Positions 62,876-64,000 of a stretch of DNA of 64,000 nucleotides are shown piece after piece. The DNA is from JAPOXR01 sp963662395. Lineage in GTDB: Bacteria; Pseudomonadota; Alphaproteobacteria; Rhodobacterales; Rhodobacteraceae. Each line of letters begins with the position of its first letter. Within the stretch, counting starts at the first letter, position 1. Below the pieces are notes generated by a model, which was not told where the DNA came from, did not search any database, and saw nothing but the letters and a program-made list of their open reading frames with translations. The position numbers were made by a program, and so were the translations under genes. Location: the NCBI GenBank assembly GCA_963662395.1, contig OY759511.1, positions 3,906,001 through 3,970,000 on the forward strand, read 5' to 3'.

Positions 62876-63170
62876 ATGGAACGTGTTGACGATGCCCTTC
62901 TGCGGCGGATGACGGCGACCATCGTTGATGCGGCTGACCCAAACAGGCAGTCCTCTTCGGCTCCTGCAACCGCGGCGGGGACAGATTCTGACATCGACGT
63001 GGTGGTCGCCGAGGCAGAGTCATGCGGACCGGACCGGGGCCGCGGCATTGGAATGACGCGCCCCTGACGTGCTCGCGAATTTCCACGTTCCGCGGGATAT
63101 CCCGGCTTACAGCCTGAACAGGGCCGAGTATCGGCCGGCTTTCTCGATCATGTGCGCGCGGCGCGAAGTC
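62876..63170 (+). pseudogene. Minimal nucleotidyltransferase (MntA-like), frameshifted
   Basis: From ATG 62876 (behind GAAGGAG) the frame opens MERVDDALLRRMTATIVDAA, and later has TDSDIDVVVAEAES, the second half of the GSx10DxD site. The first half of the site, VLFGSCNRGGD, is in another frame (about 62948-62985). Two compensating shifts thus destroy the GS motif in the main frame. Further on, HVPRDIPAYS and NRAEYRPAF in other frames resemble the family C-terminus. It would have been the antitoxin of a HEPN/MNT pair. Confidence 0.65.
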
Positions 63171-63239
63171 GGGGTGCACCTTGAGCGACCCTGAGCAGGC
63201 GTGGGAACCGGTTGATGTGGTCGAGAGAGAGTCAGCGGC

Positions 63240-63605
63240 TGACCAATAGGGCGTAATCCTGGCGGTTCGCCGCTCCTGCTGAAACCGCCGACAGCCGGGC
63301 GGGACATCCGGGTGCCTCCCGGCATGGACGATGCAGCCATCCCTGCCGGCGTGATTTTCGGCATCCATGTCCAGCGGGCGGCGGAGAAGCCGTTCAAGGG
63401 CCTGGCGTTGCTGCGCAGGGTGAGGCCTATCTGCTGTTGCACGGTCTCTGGCGGCCTTGCCGGACTTGTTGAGCGCCGGCGAAGCGGATGTCGCCACTTT
63501 CAACGGGTTGGTAGACTGCACACGCTACGCCTTTCGTCTGCGTTACACCGGTGCCGGTCCCGGCGTCTGCCCGCATGACAGGCCCAGGGCCATCCAACGG
63601 CAGAG
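63240..63605 (+). pseudogene. HEPN-domain (HepT-like) remnant
   Basis: One frame contains MDDAAIPAGVIFGIHVQRAA, then EKPFKGLALLRR, the helical core of HEPN proteins (family pattern: D.A...VGFHAQQAVEK.LKALL). After a shift the next part continues GEAYLLLHGL and, in yet another frame, LSAGEADVATFNGLVDCTRY and AFRLRYTGAG, the usual HEPN end. The expected Rx4-6H motif is not intact. Directly after a decayed nucleotidyltransferase, this identifies a dead MntA/HepT-type module. Confidence 0.6.
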
Positions 63606-64000
63606 GTGTTGGCCGTAGCGGTACGGTGCCGGTCGGAGGAAACGGAAGCAGGCTGGCAAAGGTGGACGTGAACACCAGGATCCTGGTGTTCGAAATGATG
63701 CTGAAAGACACCGCCAGCGGCATCTGCACGGTGGCAGGCCCGATGCCCACGCCGTGGAGGGGCGCAGGGAGGCGGACGCCAGGCTCATCGAAGCGAAGCC
63801 CGTGGCAAGCAGACCGAAGCCCATCACCGCTGACCAGGGCATGACGCCAACTTCTCTCATCGCACCAAGATGAGCGAGCCAGCTAAGTCGCGGTTCAGAA
63901 CCGCCGGTCCGCGATTCATGCATGGTGCGAGCAGGTGACGAATACTGATGGAGCCATTCCGCAATTCCTTTTCGTTCGCGTTGTGTCCTCGGGCTTGGCG
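63606..64000. other. Right end of window, nothing firmly recognised
   Basis: About 400 bases. On the minus strand hydrophobic pieces (SAVMGFGLLATGFASMSLAS and VQMPLAVSFSIISN in different frames) hint at a decayed membrane protein. I cannot name it. No intact gene is visible at the edge. Confidence 0.35.

Overview
The window is high-GC DNA from a bacterium that looks alphaproteobacterial. The basis is gene content: a soxBDAG operon, a form II cox-type molybdenum hydroxylase with CoxD/CoxE/XdhC helpers, a reductive pyrimidine/hydantoin degradation operon, TRAP transport, an AbrB-family permease and an alphaproteobacterial-type elongator tRNA-Met. Housekeeping genes (ileS, truA, trpA, pth, rplY, ychF, tRNA-Met) show that it is chromosomal. 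Genes are tightly packed, and starts such as ATGA overlaps show translational coupling.

Layout. 1-6.4 kb (+): the end of soxB, then soxD, soxA and soxG (sarcosine oxidase), followed by a HisC-like aminotransferase and the two halves of a ComDE-type thiamine-diphosphate decarboxylase. 6.6 kb (-): tRNA-Met with its terminator. 7.4-8.4 kb (-): an AbrB-type permease. 8.6-17.2 kb (+): a molybdenum hydroxylase operon with maturation genes first (MoxR ATPase, VWA protein, XdhC, MoeA/MocA-like fusion) and then coxS-coxL-coxM. 17.4-20.9 kb: a ureohydrolase, a lone HEPN protein and a class III aminotransferase. 21.9-25.6 kb (-): rplY-pth-DUF2237 and a glutamine amidotransferase/inositol-phosphatase fusion. 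25.8-33.4 kb: an FMN alpha-hydroxyacid dehydrogenase, trpA, a VOC protein, ychF, ileS and truA.

33.4-37.5 kb is a decayed island holding transposase and integrase wreckage and a HigBA-type module whose toxin is frameshifted. 37.6-45.3 kb (-) is a seven-gene operon that reads as import and degradation of dihydropyrimidines or hydantoins: beta-alanine aminotransferase, ureidopropionase-type amidohydrolase, dihydropyrimidinase and a complete ABC importer. 46.7-51.8 kb is a copper-resistance operon (DUF4396, cytochrome c, CopC, CopD, multicopper oxidase, cytochrome c). It is read from a textbook CueR-type promoter, and a CueR regulator lies about 0.8 kb away across IS1595 debris.

51.8-57.7 kb is mostly remnants (DUF4338 fragment, Gfo/Idh tail, GntR FCD piece, IS1634, ISKra4) around an intact methyltransferase and an intact IolE/IolI-like TIM-barrel gene. 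57.8-62.6 kb (+) is a TAXI-type TRAP transporter with an M20 amidohydrolase. Its permease start lies behind a strong hairpin that covers the ribosome-binding site. The right end holds a degraded nucleotidyltransferase/HEPN pair.

The unusual points are the SoxA-linked aminotransferase plus split decarboxylase, the MoCo fusion whose nucleotidyltransferase half has lost its signature, the amidotransferase/phosphatase fusion, the CueR operator, the hairpin-masked start, two perfect long palindromes, and two toxin-antitoxin modules caught in decay. I saw no CRISPR array, rRNA or replication origin.
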